From [Mycobacterium] nativiensis (GTDB lineage: Bacteria; Actinomycetota; Actinomycetes; Mycobacteriales; Mycobacteriaceae): DNA of 64,000 bases. The stretch covers positions 4,544,158 to 4,608,157 of the forward strand of contig NZ_CP083986.1 of the NCBI RefSeq assembly GCF_020172685.1. The letters run 5' to 3'. This document shows positions 44,087-53,228 of this stretch, piece after piece. The position numbers and the translations under genes were made by a program. The notes below the pieces were generated by a model. The model saw only the letters and a list, made by a program, of their open reading frames with translations. It searched no databases and was not told the origin of the DNA. How positions within the stretch are numbered: position 1 is the first letter of the stretch; each line of letters starts with the position of its first letter.

Positions 44087-45632
44087 AAATCTTGGCGTCC
44101 CGCCCCTCCCAGTACGGGTCCCGCAATTTCCGCTTGTACAGCTTGCCGTTGGGGTCGCGCGGCATCTCGACGATGTAGTCAATTGAGCGGGGCAGCTTGA
44201 ACTTCGCCAGCCGCGCGCTCGCGTACTCCATCAGCTCTGCGGTCAGCGCGTCATCGCCGACCACGCCCTCGGCGGGCTGCACGACGGCCTTGATCGCCTC
44301 ACCCCAGTCCTCGTCGGGCACCCCGAACACCGCGACGTCGAGCACCTTCGGGTGGATGATCAGCTCGTTCTCGATCTCGGCCGGGTAGACGTTGACCCCG
44401 CCGGAGATGATCATGTTGGTCTTGCGGTCCTGCAGGAACAGGTACCCGTCCTCGTCGAGGTAGCCGACGTCGCCGACGGTGAACAGGTCCCCGGCGCGGT
44501 TCTCCTCGGTCTTCTTCTTGTCGTTGTGGTAGGCGAAGCTGGATCCGCCCATCTGCATGTACACGGTGCCGACCTCACAGGGCGGCAGCTCGTTGCCCTC
44601 GTCGTCGAGCACCTTGACCACCGAATACGGCCAGGCCTTGCCGACCGAACCGGGGTGGGTGAGCCACTCGGCGCCGCTGATCTTGGTGCCGCCGCCCTCG
44701 GTGGCGGCGTAGTACTCGGTGATCACCGGCCCCCACCAGTCGAGCATCTGGCGCTTGACCTCCGGCGGGCACGGCGCAGCGCCGTGAATCATGTTGCGCA
44801 GCGAGGACATGTCGTAGCGCGCCCGCACGTCGGCCGGCAGCGCCAGCAGCCGACGGAACTGGGTGGGCACCATGTGGCTGTGGGTGACCTTGTGCTTCTC
44901 GATCAGCGCCAGCATCTCCTCGGGGTCCCACTTGTCCATCAGCACCACCTTGTGGCCCAGCTGGATGGAGATGGCCGAGAAGTTCAGCACCGCGGTGTGA
45001 TACAGCGGCGAACCGCAGATGTGCACGTGGTTGTCGAACGGCGCCAGGTCATACAGCGCGAAGAAGCCGGCCGAGGCCACCGGCACCGCGTCGGGGTCGG
45101 CTCCGGTCAGCGGACGCTTGACGCCCTTGGGCTTTCCGGTGGTGCCGGAGGTGTAGAGCATCGCCGCGCCCATGGTGCGCACGTCGGGCCGGCCCTCCTC
45201 GTCGGCACCCAGCGCCGACAGCGGGGCGAAGCCGTCGATGCGGCCGACGGCGAACCGCCGGTCGGCGGCCAGGCCCGCCTCGTCGGCGGCGATCGTCGAC
45301 GCCTCCGCGAAACGCTCATGGGCGACAAGGGCTTTGGTGCCACTGTCGGCGAGGATGTAACCGATCTCCGGACCGGTCAGATGCCAGTTGATCGCGACGA
45401 TGTAGAGCCCGGTCTGCATGGCGGCGAAGTACACCGCCAGGGTGTCGACGGTGTTGGGCAGCACCATCACCAGCACGTCGCCGGGCTCCAGGCCCAGTGC
45501 CTGCAGACCGCGCCCGTAGCGGTCGGCGCGGGCGGCCAGCTCGCCGTAGGTCAGCTGGCCCCCCAGTACGTCGACGACCGCGGCGGCGTCGGGGGTGTCA
45601 CGGGCGATGTTCCACAGGCCGGCTTCGCTCAT
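44085..45632 (-). CDS. Acyl-CoA synthetase (FadD family), KstR-regulated
   Basis: The 515-residue AMP-forming ligase has YTSGTTGKPKGVKRP, YAATEGGG, VGDVGYLDEDGYLFLQDR and the C-terminal PRDPNGKLYKRKLR lysine. The family activates carboxylates as CoA esters; the substrate may be a steroid acid or a fatty acid. It has its own exact KstR operator 11 bp upstream of the ATG, tying it to sterol catabolism. It is not FadD19 or FadD17, which are separately present. The IS110 element ends at or just after its stop codon. Confidence 0.9.
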   Translation of the reverse strand: MSEAGLWNIARDTPDAAAVVDVLGGQLTYGELAARADRYGRGLQALGLEPGDVLVMVLPNTVDTLAVYFAAMQTGLYIVAINWHLTGPEIGYILADSGTKALVAHERFAEASTIAADEAGLAADRRFAVGRIDGFAPLSALGADEEGRPDVRTMGAAMLYTSGTTGKPKGVKRPLTGADPDAVPVASAGFFALYDLAPFDNHVHICGSPLYHTAVLNFSAISIQLGHKVVLMDKWDPEEMLALIEKHKVTHSHMVPTQFRRLLALPADVRARYDMSSLRNMIHGAAPCPPEVKRQMLDWWGPVITEYYAATEGGGTKISGAEWLTHPGSVGKAWPYSVVKVLDDEGNELPPCEVGTVYMQMGGSSFAYHNDKKKTEENRAGDLFTVGDVGYLDEDGYLFLQDRKTNMIISGGVNVYPAEIENELIIHPKVLDVAVFGVPDEDWGEAIKAVVQPAEGVVGDDALTAELMEYASARLAKFKLPRSIDYIVEMPRDPNGKLYKRKLRDPYWEGRDAKI

Positions 45633-45642
45633 TCGGCCAATC

Positions 45643-45656
45643 TAGAACGTGTTCTA
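45643..45656. promoter_or_regulatory. KstR operator before the acyl-CoA synthetase, exact match
   Basis: TAGAACGTGTTCTA fits the consensus exactly and its two halves are near-perfectly symmetric. It lies 11 bp upstream of the acyl-CoA synthetase start. Confidence 0.85.
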
Positions 45657-45707
45657 GTCGACCCGCAAGGCGGGTCCGCCCCGAGAACATGACCGCCCGC
45701 TCGGCAC

Positions 45708-46145
45708 CTACTGGCGACCCGGCTGGTCTGGGCCGGGCCCGGTGACGGTGTCGGCACGGATCCCCCGCAGCATGTGCGTGGTCGCCACGACGTGCAGTCG
45801 TGTACCGATGACCAGCGCACGGTAAACGCGGCCGTGGATGCCGGGGAACGCCCCATAGCTGTGGGCGTGCACTAGGGTTGCGCCGCCGGGGCCATCGGTG
45901 AGTTCGAAGACGAGCCGGTAACGCGAGAACCGATGCCGCCCGGACAGACTGATTCGCCGCTGCTCGATGCGTTCGGTGACCGCGAACCCCGCCCGGGGTT
46001 GCGGGCCGAGCAGCACGAACAGCGGATTGCGTTCGCCGCTGCGCAACAAGGACGTGGTGTACCGCTGCAGCGCAGCCCATACCCGCTCTCGCGGCGCGTC
46101 GACCCGCACCACGTGCTCATCGATGTACGGCAGTTCGTCGTCCAC
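45708..46145 (-). CDS. SRPBCC/START-like small protein
   Basis: The 145-residue protein begins DDELPYIDEHVVRVDAPRERVWAAL, the start of an SRPBCC (polyketide cyclase-like) fold, followed by beta strands (RYRLVFELTDGPGGATLVHAHSY) and a C-terminal helix (RALVIGTRLHVVATTHMLRGI). Such proteins bind hydrophobic ligands. GTG start, 10 bp after the F420-enzyme stop, so the two genes probably form one transcript from the KstR site at 47223. Confidence 0.65.
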   Translation of the reverse strand: MDDELPYIDEHVVRVDAPRERVWAALQRYTTSLLRSGERNPLFVLLGPQPRAGFAVTERIEQRRISLSGRHRFSRYRLVFELTDGPGGATLVHAHSYGAFPGIHGRVYRALVIGTRLHVVATTHMLRGIRADTVTGPGPDQPGRQ

Positions 46146-46155
46146 GCGAACCGCG

Positions 46156-47187
46156 CTAGATCAGCGAAGCCAGCTGCTGAACCTGGGCGGTGTCGCGGGC
46201 GGTCACCACCATCATGGTCACGCCGGCGGCCTCCCACACCTTGATCTGCTTACGCACGTAGTCGATGTCACCGACGATCACGGCGTCGTCGACCAACTCG
46301 TCCGGGATGATCTTGGCCGCCTCATCCTTGCGGTCGGTGCGGAACAGCTTCGTCACGTCGTCGACGACCTCGGAATACCCCATCCGGCGGTAGACCTCGG
46401 CGTGGAAGTTGGTGTCCTCCGAGCCCATACCGCCCATGTAGAGCGCCAGGTAGGGCTTGATCCCGGCGAACGCCGCGGCACGGTCGTCGGTGATGACCAC
46501 CTGGGCGGTCGCGCAGATCTCGAAGTCTTCGCGGGTGCGCCGTGCCCCGGGCCGGGCGAAGCCCTCGTCGAGCCACTCGTTGTACATATCGGCCAGCCGC
46601 GGCGCGTAGAAGATCGGCAGCCAGCCGTCGGCGATCTCGGCGGCCAGCGCGATGTTCTTCGGGCCTTCCGCGCCGAGCATCACCGGGATGTCGGCGCGGC
46701 GCGGGTGCACGATCGGCTTGAGCGACTTACCCAGCCCGGTCGTCCCCTCACCGCTCAGCGGCAGCGGGTAGTGCGGGCCCGCACTGGTCACCGGACCCTG
46801 CCGGGCCCACACCTGGCGCAGGATGTCGATGTATTCGCGGGTCCGGGCCAGCGGCTTGCCGAAGCGTTGGCCGTACCAGCCTTCGACCACCTGCGGGCCG
46901 GAGACGCCGAGCCCAAGGATGTGCCGTCCACCGGAGAGGTGGTCCAGCGTCAACGCGGCCATCGCGCAGGCGGTCGGGGTGCGCGCCGACAGCTGCACCA
47001 CCGAGGTGCCCAGCCGCACCCGCTGCGTCGACGAGCCCCACCAGGCCAGCGGCGTGTAGGCGTCCGAGCCCCAGGCTTCGGCGGTGAAGACGGCGTCGAA
47101 GCCGTTGTCCTCGGCCGCGGACACCAGTTCTGCGTGGTTGTGCGGCGGCTGCGCGCCCCAATATCCCAGTTGCAATCCCAGCTTCAT
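46156..47187 (-). CDS. LLM-class F420-dependent oxidoreductase (Rv3520c-like)
   Basis: The 343-residue TIM-barrel protein of the luciferase-like monooxygenase class starts KLGLQLGYWGAQPPHNHAEL and has FTAEAWGSDAYTPLAW, LGTSVVQLSARTPTACAM and LGLGVSGPQVVEGW, typical of F420-binding members. Rv3520c (347 residues) occupies the same place in the KstR regulon. It probably oxidises or reduces a steroid intermediate using F420; the reaction is not established here. Confidence 0.88.
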   Translation of the reverse strand: MKLGLQLGYWGAQPPHNHAELVSAAEDNGFDAVFTAEAWGSDAYTPLAWWGSSTQRVRLGTSVVQLSARTPTACAMAALTLDHLSGGRHILGLGVSGPQVVEGWYGQRFGKPLARTREYIDILRQVWARQGPVTSAGPHYPLPLSGEGTTGLGKSLKPIVHPRRADIPVMLGAEGPKNIALAAEIADGWLPIFYAPRLADMYNEWLDEGFARPGARRTREDFEICATAQVVITDDRAAAFAGIKPYLALYMGGMGSEDTNFHAEVYRRMGYSEVVDDVTKLFRTDRKDEAAKIIPDELVDDAVIVGDIDYVRKQIKVWEAAGVTMMVVTARDTAQVQQLASLI

Positions 47188-47222
47188 CGGTGAATTCCTC
47201 CTAGCCTTCTTGCTCAGATTGT

Positions 47223-47236
47223 TAGAACCTGTTCTA
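47223..47236. promoter_or_regulatory. KstR operator between Rv3520c-like and DUF35 genes, exact match
   Basis: TAGAACCTGTTCTA matches the consensus and is nearly palindromic. It lies 36 bp before the F420-enzyme start and 10 bp before the DUF35 start, controlling both divergent operons. Confidence 0.85.
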
Positions 47237-47245
47237 CTCGATGCC

Positions 47246-48244
47246 GTGATCGCCAGCGAACACCGCTCCGCCCTGACAGATCAGCCAGAACCCCCGCTGT
47301 CCGCGCCCCTGGGATTGTCTTTCGACTACACCCGTTCGGTGGGCCCGGTCCTCGGCCAGTTCTTCACCGCCCTGCGCGAGCGCCGCATCGTCGGGGTGCG
47401 TGGCTCGGACGGTCGGGTGTATGTGCCCCCCGCCGAATACGACCCGGTCAGCTACGAACAGCTCACGGAGATCGTACCGGTGGCCAGTGTCGGCACCGTG
47501 GTCTCGTGGTCTTGGCAGCCCGCCCCGCTGGAGGGCCAGCCACTGGACACCCCGTTCGCCTGGGCGCTGATCAAGCTCGACGGCGCCGACGTGCCGCTTC
47601 TGCACGCGGTTGCGGCCGACAACCCCAAGGCCATCAGCGTCGGCACCCGGGTACACGCGCACTGGGTCGACGAACCGGTCGGCGCGATCACCGACATCGC
47701 CTACTTCGCGATCGGCGCGGAAGAACCCGCCGCCGAGTCCGCCACGGGCTCCGACGACCGCGACCCGGTGTCGATGGTGATCACCCCGATTCAGCTTGAG
47801 ATCCAGCACAGCGCGTCCTATCCCGAGAGCGCCTACCTGCGGGCACTCAAGGAGGGCAAGCTGCTCGGCGCGCGCACGGGTGAAGACGGAAAGGTCTACT
47901 TCCCGGCCCGCGAGGCCGACCCGGCCACCGGCCGCCAGCTCACCGATTACGTCGAGCTGCCGGACACCGGCGTCATCACCACGTTCGCGATCATCAACAT
48001 CCCGTTCCAGGGCCAGCGGATCAAGCCGCCGTATGTGGCGGCCTACGTGCTGCTCGACGGAGCCGACATCCCGTTCCTGACACTGGTTTCCGAGGTCGAC
48101 GCCCACGAGGTACGGATGGGCATGCGGGTACAGGCGGTGTGGAAGCCTCGCGAGGAGTGGACCTTCGGCATGGAGAACATCGAGTACTTCCGGCCGACCG
48201 GGGAACCGGACGCCGAGTACGACACCTACAAACACCACCTGTAA
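47246..48244 (+). CDS. Double DUF35 OB-fold protein (Rv3521-like)
   Basis: The product, about 332 residues, has two DUF35/OB-fold repeats: the first with YVPPAEYDPVSYEQL and VVSWSWQPAPLEG, the second with YFPAREADPATGRQL and VITTFAIINIPFQGQRIKPPYVAAYVLLDGAD. DUF35 proteins bind thiolase-like enzymes and help handle acyl-CoA. Adjacent ltp4 and ltp3 suggest a DUF35-thiolase complex acting as a side-chain aldolase or thiolase. The in-frame GTG at 47246 lacks a ribosome site and is 10 bp from a KstR operator, so the mRNA may be leaderless. Confidence 0.82.
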   Translation: MIASEHRSALTDQPEPPLSAPLGLSFDYTRSVGPVLGQFFTALRERRIVGVRGSDGRVYVPPAEYDPVSYEQLTEIVPVASVGTVVSWSWQPAPLEGQPLDTPFAWALIKLDGADVPLLHAVAADNPKAISVGTRVHAHWVDEPVGAITDIAYFAIGAEEPAAESATGSDDRDPVSMVITPIQLEIQHSASYPESAYLRALKEGKLLGARTGEDGKVYFPAREADPATGRQLTDYVELPDTGVITTFAIINIPFQGQRIKPPYVAAYVLLDGADIPFLTLVSEVDAHEVRMGMRVQAVWKPREEWTFGMENIEYFRPTGEPDAEYDTYKHHL

Positions 48245-48257
48245 GGGGAACCGCCAC

Positions 48258-49322
48258 ATGAGCACTCGCGATGTAGCGGTGGTGGGCTTCGCCCACGCCC
48301 CGCACGTCCGCCGCACCGACGGCACCACAAACGGCGTCGAAATGCTGATGCCGTGCTTCGAACAGCTCTACCGCGAACTGGGTATCGAACGGTCCGACAT
48401 CGGCTTCTGGTGTTCGGGATCCTCGGATTACCTTGCCGGGCGGGCATTCTCGTTCATCTCGGCGATCGACTCGATCGGCGCCGTTCCGCCGATCAACGAA
48501 TCCCACGTGGAGATGGACGGCGCCTGGGCCCTGTATGAGGCCTACATCAAGGTGCTGACCGGCGAGGTCGACACCGCGCTGGCCTACGGCTTCGGTAAGT
48601 CCTCGGCCGGGCAGCTGCGCCGGATCCTGGCCCTGCAGACCGACCCTTACACGGTCGCCCCGCTGTGGCCGGACTCGATCGCGATCGCCGGGTTGCAGGC
48701 CCGGCTCGGCCTCGACGGCGGGCAGTGGACCGCCGAGCAGATGGCCCGGGTGGCGCTGGACTCGTTCGCCTACGCCGACCGGGTGGATTCGGTGGAATCC
48801 TCGGCAAGCCTTGACGAGCTGCTGGAACGCCCGTTCTTCGCCGACCCGCTGCGCCGGCACGACATCGCACCGATCACCGACGGCGCCGCCGCGATCATCC
48901 TGGCCGCCGGCGACAAGGCCCGGGAAATGTGCGAGAACCCGGCCTGGATCACCGGTTTCGAGCACCGCATCGAGTCACCGGTGCTGGGCAGTCGGGACCT
49001 GACCCGCTCACCGTCGACCACCGCCTCGACCCGAGCGGCCACCGGCGACGACATGCCCGCGGTGGACGTCGCCGAGATCCACGCTCCGTTCACCCACCAG
49101 CAGCTGATCCTCGCCGAGGCGATGCGACTGCCGTCCAGGGCGAAGGTGAACCCGTCCGGCGGCGCCCTGGCGGCCAACCCGATGTTCACCGCGGGCCTGG
49201 AGCGTATCGGCTTTGCCGCGCAACACATCTTCAACGGTTCGGCCGGCCGGGTGCTGGCGCACGCCACCAGCGGCCCGGCGCTGCAGCAGAACCTGGTCGC
49301 GGTGATGGAAGGACGCAACTGA
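48258..49322 (+). CDS. ltp4: Thiolase-like lipid-transfer protein Ltp4
   Basis: The 354-residue thiolase-superfamily protein equals Rv3522 in length and order. It has VGFAHAPHVRRTDGT near the N-terminus, GFWCSGSSDY with a cysteine in the nucleophile region, and a C-terminal VNPSGGALAANPMF segment (GG motif of SCP2-type thiolases). Ltp4 probably works with Ltp3 and the DUF35 protein on a steroid side-chain acyl-CoA. AAGGGGAA lies before the ATG. Confidence 0.88.
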   Translation: MSTRDVAVVGFAHAPHVRRTDGTTNGVEMLMPCFEQLYRELGIERSDIGFWCSGSSDYLAGRAFSFISAIDSIGAVPPINESHVEMDGAWALYEAYIKVLTGEVDTALAYGFGKSSAGQLRRILALQTDPYTVAPLWPDSIAIAGLQARLGLDGGQWTAEQMARVALDSFAYADRVDSVESSASLDELLERPFFADPLRRHDIAPITDGAAAIILAAGDKAREMCENPAWITGFEHRIESPVLGSRDLTRSPSTTASTRAATGDDMPAVDVAEIHAPFTHQQLILAEAMRLPSRAKVNPSGGALAANPMFTAGLERIGFAAQHIFNGSAGRVLAHATSGPALQQNLVAVMEGRN

Positions 49323-50494
49323 TGGGCCAACTCGCTGCGGTACTGGGCACCGGGCAGACCAAGTACGTCGCCAAGCGCCATGACGTGTCGATGAACGGCC
49401 TGGTGCGTGAGGCGATCGACCGCGCCCTGGCGGACTCCGGTTCGACGTTCGCCGACATCGACGCGGTGGTGGTCGGTAAGGCACCGGACTTCTTCGAGGG
49501 TGTCATGATGCCGGAGCTGTTCATGGCCGACGCGATGGGCGCCACCGGCAAGCCGCTGATCCGGGTGCACACCGCCGGATCGGTGGGCGGCTCGACCGCG
49601 ATCGTCGCCGCCAGCCTGGTCAAGTCGGGCAAGTACCGCCGGGTGCTGGCGATGTCCTGGGAGAAGCAGTCCGAGTCCAACGCCATGTGGGGACTGAGCA
49701 TCCCGGTGCCGTTCACCAAGCCGGTCGGCGCCGGAGCGGGCGGCTATTTCGCCCCGCACGTGCGCGCCTACATCCGCAAGTCCGGCGCCCCGCTGGACAC
49801 CGGCGCCAAGGTGGCGGTCAAGGACCGGCTCAACGGCGCCAAGAACCCGCTGGCCCACCTGCACCAGCCCGACATCACCGTGGAGAAGGTGATGTCGTCG
49901 CAGATGCTGTGGGACCCGATCCGTTTCGACGAGACCTGCCCGTCCTCGGACGGCGCCTGCGCGGTGGTGATCGGCGACGAAACCGCCGCCCAGGCGCGGG
50001 TCGACGCGGGCCAGCCGGTGGCCTGGATTCACGCCACCTCGCTGCGCACCGAGCCGCTGGCCTACTCCGGGCGTGACCAGGTCAACCCGCAGGCCGGCCG
50101 GGACGCCGCCGCCGCGCTGTGGAAGCAGGCCGGTATCACCAGCCCGATCGACGAGATCGACGTCGCGGAGATCTACGTGCCGTTCTCCTGGTTCGAGCCG
50201 ATGTGGCTGGAGAACCTGGGCTTCGCGGCCGCCGGCGAGGGCTGGAAGCTCACCCAGGCGGGCGAGACCGCGATCGGCGGCAAGCTGCCGGTGAACGCCT
50301 CCGGCGGCGTGCTGTCGTCCAACCCGATCGGCGCCTCGGGCATGATCCGCTTCGCCGAGGCGGCGATCCAGGTGATGGGCAAGGCCGGCGACCACCAGGT
50401 CCCGAACGCCCGCAAGGCACTCGGGCACGCCTACGGCGGTGGCTCGCAGTACTACTCGATGTGGGTCGTCGGGGCCGACAAGCCCGCCAATTGA
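49322..50494 (+). CDS. ltp3: Thiolase-like lipid-transfer protein Ltp3
   Basis: The 390-residue protein (Rv3523 is about 394) is an SCP2-type thiolase with VLGTGQTKYVAKRHDV, a HTAGSVGGSTAI segment in the position of the nucleophile loop (serine rather than an evident cysteine), DVAEIYVPFSWFE and NASGGVLSSNPIGASG. The lack of a clear catalytic cysteine fits aldolase-type thiolase relatives. The ATG overlaps the ltp4 stop by one base, so the two subunits are probably made together. Confidence 0.88.
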   Translation: MGQLAAVLGTGQTKYVAKRHDVSMNGLVREAIDRALADSGSTFADIDAVVVGKAPDFFEGVMMPELFMADAMGATGKPLIRVHTAGSVGGSTAIVAASLVKSGKYRRVLAMSWEKQSESNAMWGLSIPVPFTKPVGAGAGGYFAPHVRAYIRKSGAPLDTGAKVAVKDRLNGAKNPLAHLHQPDITVEKVMSSQMLWDPIRFDETCPSSDGACAVVIGDETAAQARVDAGQPVAWIHATSLRTEPLAYSGRDQVNPQAGRDAAAALWKQAGITSPIDEIDVAEIYVPFSWFEPMWLENLGFAAAGEGWKLTQAGETAIGGKLPVNASGGVLSSNPIGASGMIRFAEAAIQVMGKAGDHQVPNARKALGHAYGGGSQYYSMWVVGADKPAN

Positions 50495-50505
50495 GAGGAA
50501 CTCCG

Positions 50506-50916
50506 ATGAATTCAGATCACCCCGCCCACGTAGCCGGTAAGCGCTCCCGCGACGCGGTCGCCGCCCGTGACAAAGCGGCCTGGCTGGCGAACTTCGCCGA
50601 CGACGCGATCGTGCAGGACCCGATCGGGCCGTCGCACTTCGACCCGGAGGGCAAGGGCCACCGCGGCCGTGACGAGATCTCGGCGTTCTGGGACAAGGCG
50701 ATCGCGAGCACCGACAAGATCGAGTTCAACTTCTCCGACACCTTCCAGTGCGGCGACGAGGAAGCCAACACCGGAAACATCACGATCACCATGGGCGGCC
50801 ACCAGATCGTCACCGAAGGCGTCTTCACCTATCGCGCCAACGAGCAGGGGCAGTTGGTCGCGCTGCGCGCCTACTGGGAGTTGGACCGGGCCGCCAAGAC
50901 CGCCCGCAAGATCTAG
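50506..50916 (+). CDS. Ketosteroid isomerase-like NTF2-fold protein
   Basis: The 136-residue product has the NTF2-like helix AVAARDKAAWLANFADDAIVQDP and strands IEFNFSDTFQCGDEEANT and FTYRANEQGQLVALRAYWELD, resembling steroid delta-isomerase-like proteins. It is the last gene of the DUF35-ltp4-ltp3 operon (11-bp gap, AGAGGA ribosome site), so it may act on a steroid acyl-CoA. The stop shares CTAG with the convergent carbonic anhydrase gene. Confidence 0.78.
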   Translation: MNSDHPAHVAGKRSRDAVAARDKAAWLANFADDAIVQDPIGPSHFDPEGKGHRGRDEISAFWDKAIASTDKIEFNFSDTFQCGDEEANTGNITITMGGHQIVTEGVFTYRANEQGQLVALRAYWELDRAAKTARKI

Positions 50917-51446
50917 CTGGGCTGCACCGGCTCCATACCTTCGCGGTAACGCTGTGCGAGGTCCCGGTAGTACTTCGGGTTCGCGTCGATCCACATCTCG
51001 GCGCCGGTCCCGGCCAGCGGGCCCTTGACGACTGCCGGGGAGCCGACCACCAGTACGCCATCGGGGATCTTGGTGCCGGCCAGCACCGTCGAACCGGCCG
51101 CGATCAGGCTGCGACTGCCGATCACCGCGCCGTCGAGCACCGTGGCGTGATTCCCGATCAGCGCCTCGGCGCCGACGTGCGCCCCATGCACCAGACACAT
51201 GTGGGCCACCGTCGCACCGGGGCCGATGTCCACCGGAACACCTGGCGGCACGTGCAGCACCGAACCGTCCTGTATGTTGGCGCCTTCACGCACCACGATG
51301 GGCGCGTCGTCGGCACGCAACACGGCGCCGAACCACACGGACGCGCCGGCGGCGATGGTGACGTCGCCGATCAGGGTGGCCGTCGGTGCGACGAAAGCGG
51401 TGGGATCGATTCGCGGTGAGCGTCCGTTGAAGGAGAAGAGCTGCAT
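50913..51446 (-). CDS. Gamma-class carbonic anhydrase-like hexapeptide protein (Rv3525c-like)
   Basis: The 177-residue left-handed beta-helix protein shows the hexapeptide pattern (APTATLIGDVTIAAGASVWFGAVLRADDAPIVV) and the histidine region VAHMCLVHGAHVG with the zinc-binding histidines. Rv3525c has the same size and position. It may hydrate CO2 or act as a transferase-like fold without activity. It is divergent from kshA. Confidence 0.87.
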   Translation of the reverse strand: MQLFSFNGRSPRIDPTAFVAPTATLIGDVTIAAGASVWFGAVLRADDAPIVVREGANIQDGSVLHVPPGVPVDIGPGATVAHMCLVHGAHVGAEALIGNHATVLDGAVIGSRSLIAAGSTVLAGTKIPDGVLVVGSPAVVKGPLAGTGAEMWIDANPKYYRDLAQRYREGMEPVQPS

Positions 51447-51515
51447 CGCTCACATATACCGCATGACGAAAGTCCCTGATCCAGCAGCCGTTATTGCATA
51501 ACGCCAGGGAAAAAC

Positions 51516-51529
51516 TGTAACGTGTTCTA
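51516..51529. promoter_or_regulatory. KstR operator before kshA, exact match
   Basis: TGTAACGTGTTCTA matches at every fixed base and lies 28 bp upstream of the kshA GTG, in the gap shared with the divergent carbonic anhydrase-like gene. Confidence 0.85.
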
Positions 51530-51557
51530 GTTAGAAGCTAAGGGTTGGAGGCAACAG

Positions 51558-52724
51558 GTGAGCACTGACAGCGCTGAGGTCGGCGTCCGCGAAATCGACA
51601 CCGGAACACTGCCGGACCGCTACGCCCGTGGTTGGCACTGCCTGGGGCCGGTCAAGGACTTCCAGGACGGTAAACCGCACGCGATTCACGCGTTCGGCGC
51701 CAAGCTGGTGGTGTTCGCCGACTCGCACGGTGACCTGCACGTACTCGACGCCTACTGCCGGCACATGGGCGGCGACCTGAGCCGCGGCACCATCAAGGGC
51801 GACGAGGTCGCCTGCCCGTTCCACGACTGGCGCTGGGGCGGCGACGGCCGCTGCAAGCTGGTCCCCTACTCCAAGCGGACCCCGCGGGTGGCGCGTACCC
51901 GCTCGTTCCCGACCGATGTACGCGGCGGCCTGCTGTTCATGTGGCACGACCCGGAGGGCAACCCGCCGCCGGACGAGGTGCGGATCCCCGAGATTCCGGA
52001 GTGGTCCAACGGCGAGTGGACCGACTGGCGCTGGAACTCCATGGTGATCGACTCCAACTGCCGCGACATCATCGACAACGTCACCGATTTCGCACACTTC
52101 TTCTACATCCACTACGGCCTGCCCACGTCGTTCAAGAACGTCTTCGAGGGCCACGTCGCCTCGCAGTACCTGCACAACGTCGGGCGCCCGGACATCCCGG
52201 GCCTGGGTACCGCCTACGGTGAATCAGAACTCGACTCGGAAGCCTCGTACTTCGGCCCCTCGTTCATGATCAACTGGCTACACAACAGCTACGGCGGCTT
52301 CAAAGCCGAGTCGATCCTGATCAACTGCCACTACCCGATCAGCCAGGACCAGTTCCAGTTGATGTGGGGCGTCATCGTGCAGAAGCCCAAGGGCCTGGAT
52401 GAGGCGACCACCAACAAGCTCGCCGACGTGATGACCGACGGTGTCAGCAAGGGCTTCCTGCAGGACGTGGAGATCTGGACCCACAAGAGCCGGATCGAGA
52501 ACCCGCTGCTGGTCGAGGAGGACGGTGCGGTCTACCAGCTGCGCCGTTGGTACTCGCAGTTCTACGTCGACGCCGCCGACGTCACCCCGGAGATGACCGA
52601 TCGCTTCGAGATCGAGATCGACGCGACGGTGGCCAACGAGAAGTGGAACGCCGAGGTCGCCCAGAACCTGCAGGAGCAGGCCGAGGTCGAGAACGTCGCA
52701 GCCGAACCCGTTAAGGCCGAGTAG
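51558..52724 (+). CDS. kshA: 3-ketosteroid 9-alpha-hydroxylase oxygenase subunit KshA
   Basis: The 388-residue Rieske oxygenase has the 2Fe-2S ligands C67, H69, C86 and H89 in CRHMGG and CPFHDW, the same numbering I recall for M. tuberculosis KshA. The mononuclear iron site follows in DIIDNVTDFAHFFYIHYG. KshA with reductase KshB hydroxylates C9 of androstenedione-type steroids or their CoA forms, leading to opening of ring B. GTG start with GGAGG seven bases upstream. Confidence 0.96.
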   Translation: MSTDSAEVGVREIDTGTLPDRYARGWHCLGPVKDFQDGKPHAIHAFGAKLVVFADSHGDLHVLDAYCRHMGGDLSRGTIKGDEVACPFHDWRWGGDGRCKLVPYSKRTPRVARTRSFPTDVRGGLLFMWHDPEGNPPPDEVRIPEIPEWSNGEWTDWRWNSMVIDSNCRDIIDNVTDFAHFFYIHYGLPTSFKNVFEGHVASQYLHNVGRPDIPGLGTAYGESELDSEASYFGPSFMINWLHNSYGGFKAESILINCHYPISQDQFQLMWGVIVQKPKGLDEATTNKLADVMTDGVSKGFLQDVEIWTHKSRIENPLLVEEDGAVYQLRRWYSQFYVDAADVTPEMTDRFEIEIDATVANEKWNAEVAQNLQEQAEVENVAAEPVKAE

Positions 52725-52731
52725 CAGCGCC

Positions 52732-53205
52732 GTGGCCCCGGAGCTTCCCGACGTCCCGGGAGTCGAAGAGCTGGCCCGGTCCATGCTGGTGCTCTACGGC
52801 CCGCATGACGACCACGACGACGAGCCCGCCGCCGATTCCGGCCCGGACACCCGGTACGCGCGGCAACCGCTGTTCCCGGTCGACCCGGACCGGTACGAGG
52901 CGATTCGTGCTGCGACCGAACGGGATTCGGAGCGCTACCTACACTCGGGCCTGGTCCCGGTGGAGTGCCGGCACTGCCGGGCCACCGTCGAGGTGAAGAA
53001 ACTCGGTCCCGGATACACCTCGGTGCAGTGGAATTCGGCTGCGATGAACCAGTGCGCGTATTTCACCGCCGAACGCGAGGCCGGCCACGCCAGCAGCCGT
53101 AACCGCGGCTGCCCGAACCTGGCCAAGAGCATCAAGCACGCCGTCGCCGAGGGCCATTTGGAGGAGACCTCCACCGCACCGCCGCCCGGCGACGGCATCG
53201 ACTGA
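52732..53205 (+). CDS. Conserved hypothetical protein downstream of kshA (Rv3527-like)
   Basis: The 157-residue protein has an acidic N-terminal part (GPHDDHDDEPAADSGPDTR) and a C-terminal half with CRHCRATVEVKKLGPGYTSVQW, YFTAEREAGHASSRNRGCPN and further basic residues. The CxxC and later cysteine suggest metal binding. Rv3527 lies in the same position. It begins seven bases after kshA, so it is probably co-transcribed; it might assist the oxygenase, but this is only context. Confidence 0.7.
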   Translation: MAPELPDVPGVEELARSMLVLYGPHDDHDDEPAADSGPDTRYARQPLFPVDPDRYEAIRAATERDSERYLHSGLVPVECRHCRATVEVKKLGPGYTSVQWNSAAMNQCAYFTAEREAGHASSRNRGCPNLAKSIKHAVAEGHLEETSTAPPPGDGID

Positions 53206-53228
53206 GCTCGCGAGGGAAAGCCAGGCGC

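Noticed and set aside
48770..50428. 552-aa minus-strand frame opposite ltp4 and ltp3
   Set aside because: Low-complexity antisense translation across two recognisable thiolase genes; no ribosome site or domain.
51531..52175. 214-aa minus-strand frame opposite the 5' half of kshA
   Set aside because: Antisense to the Rieske domain, whose cysteine and histidine ligands are intact on the plus strand.
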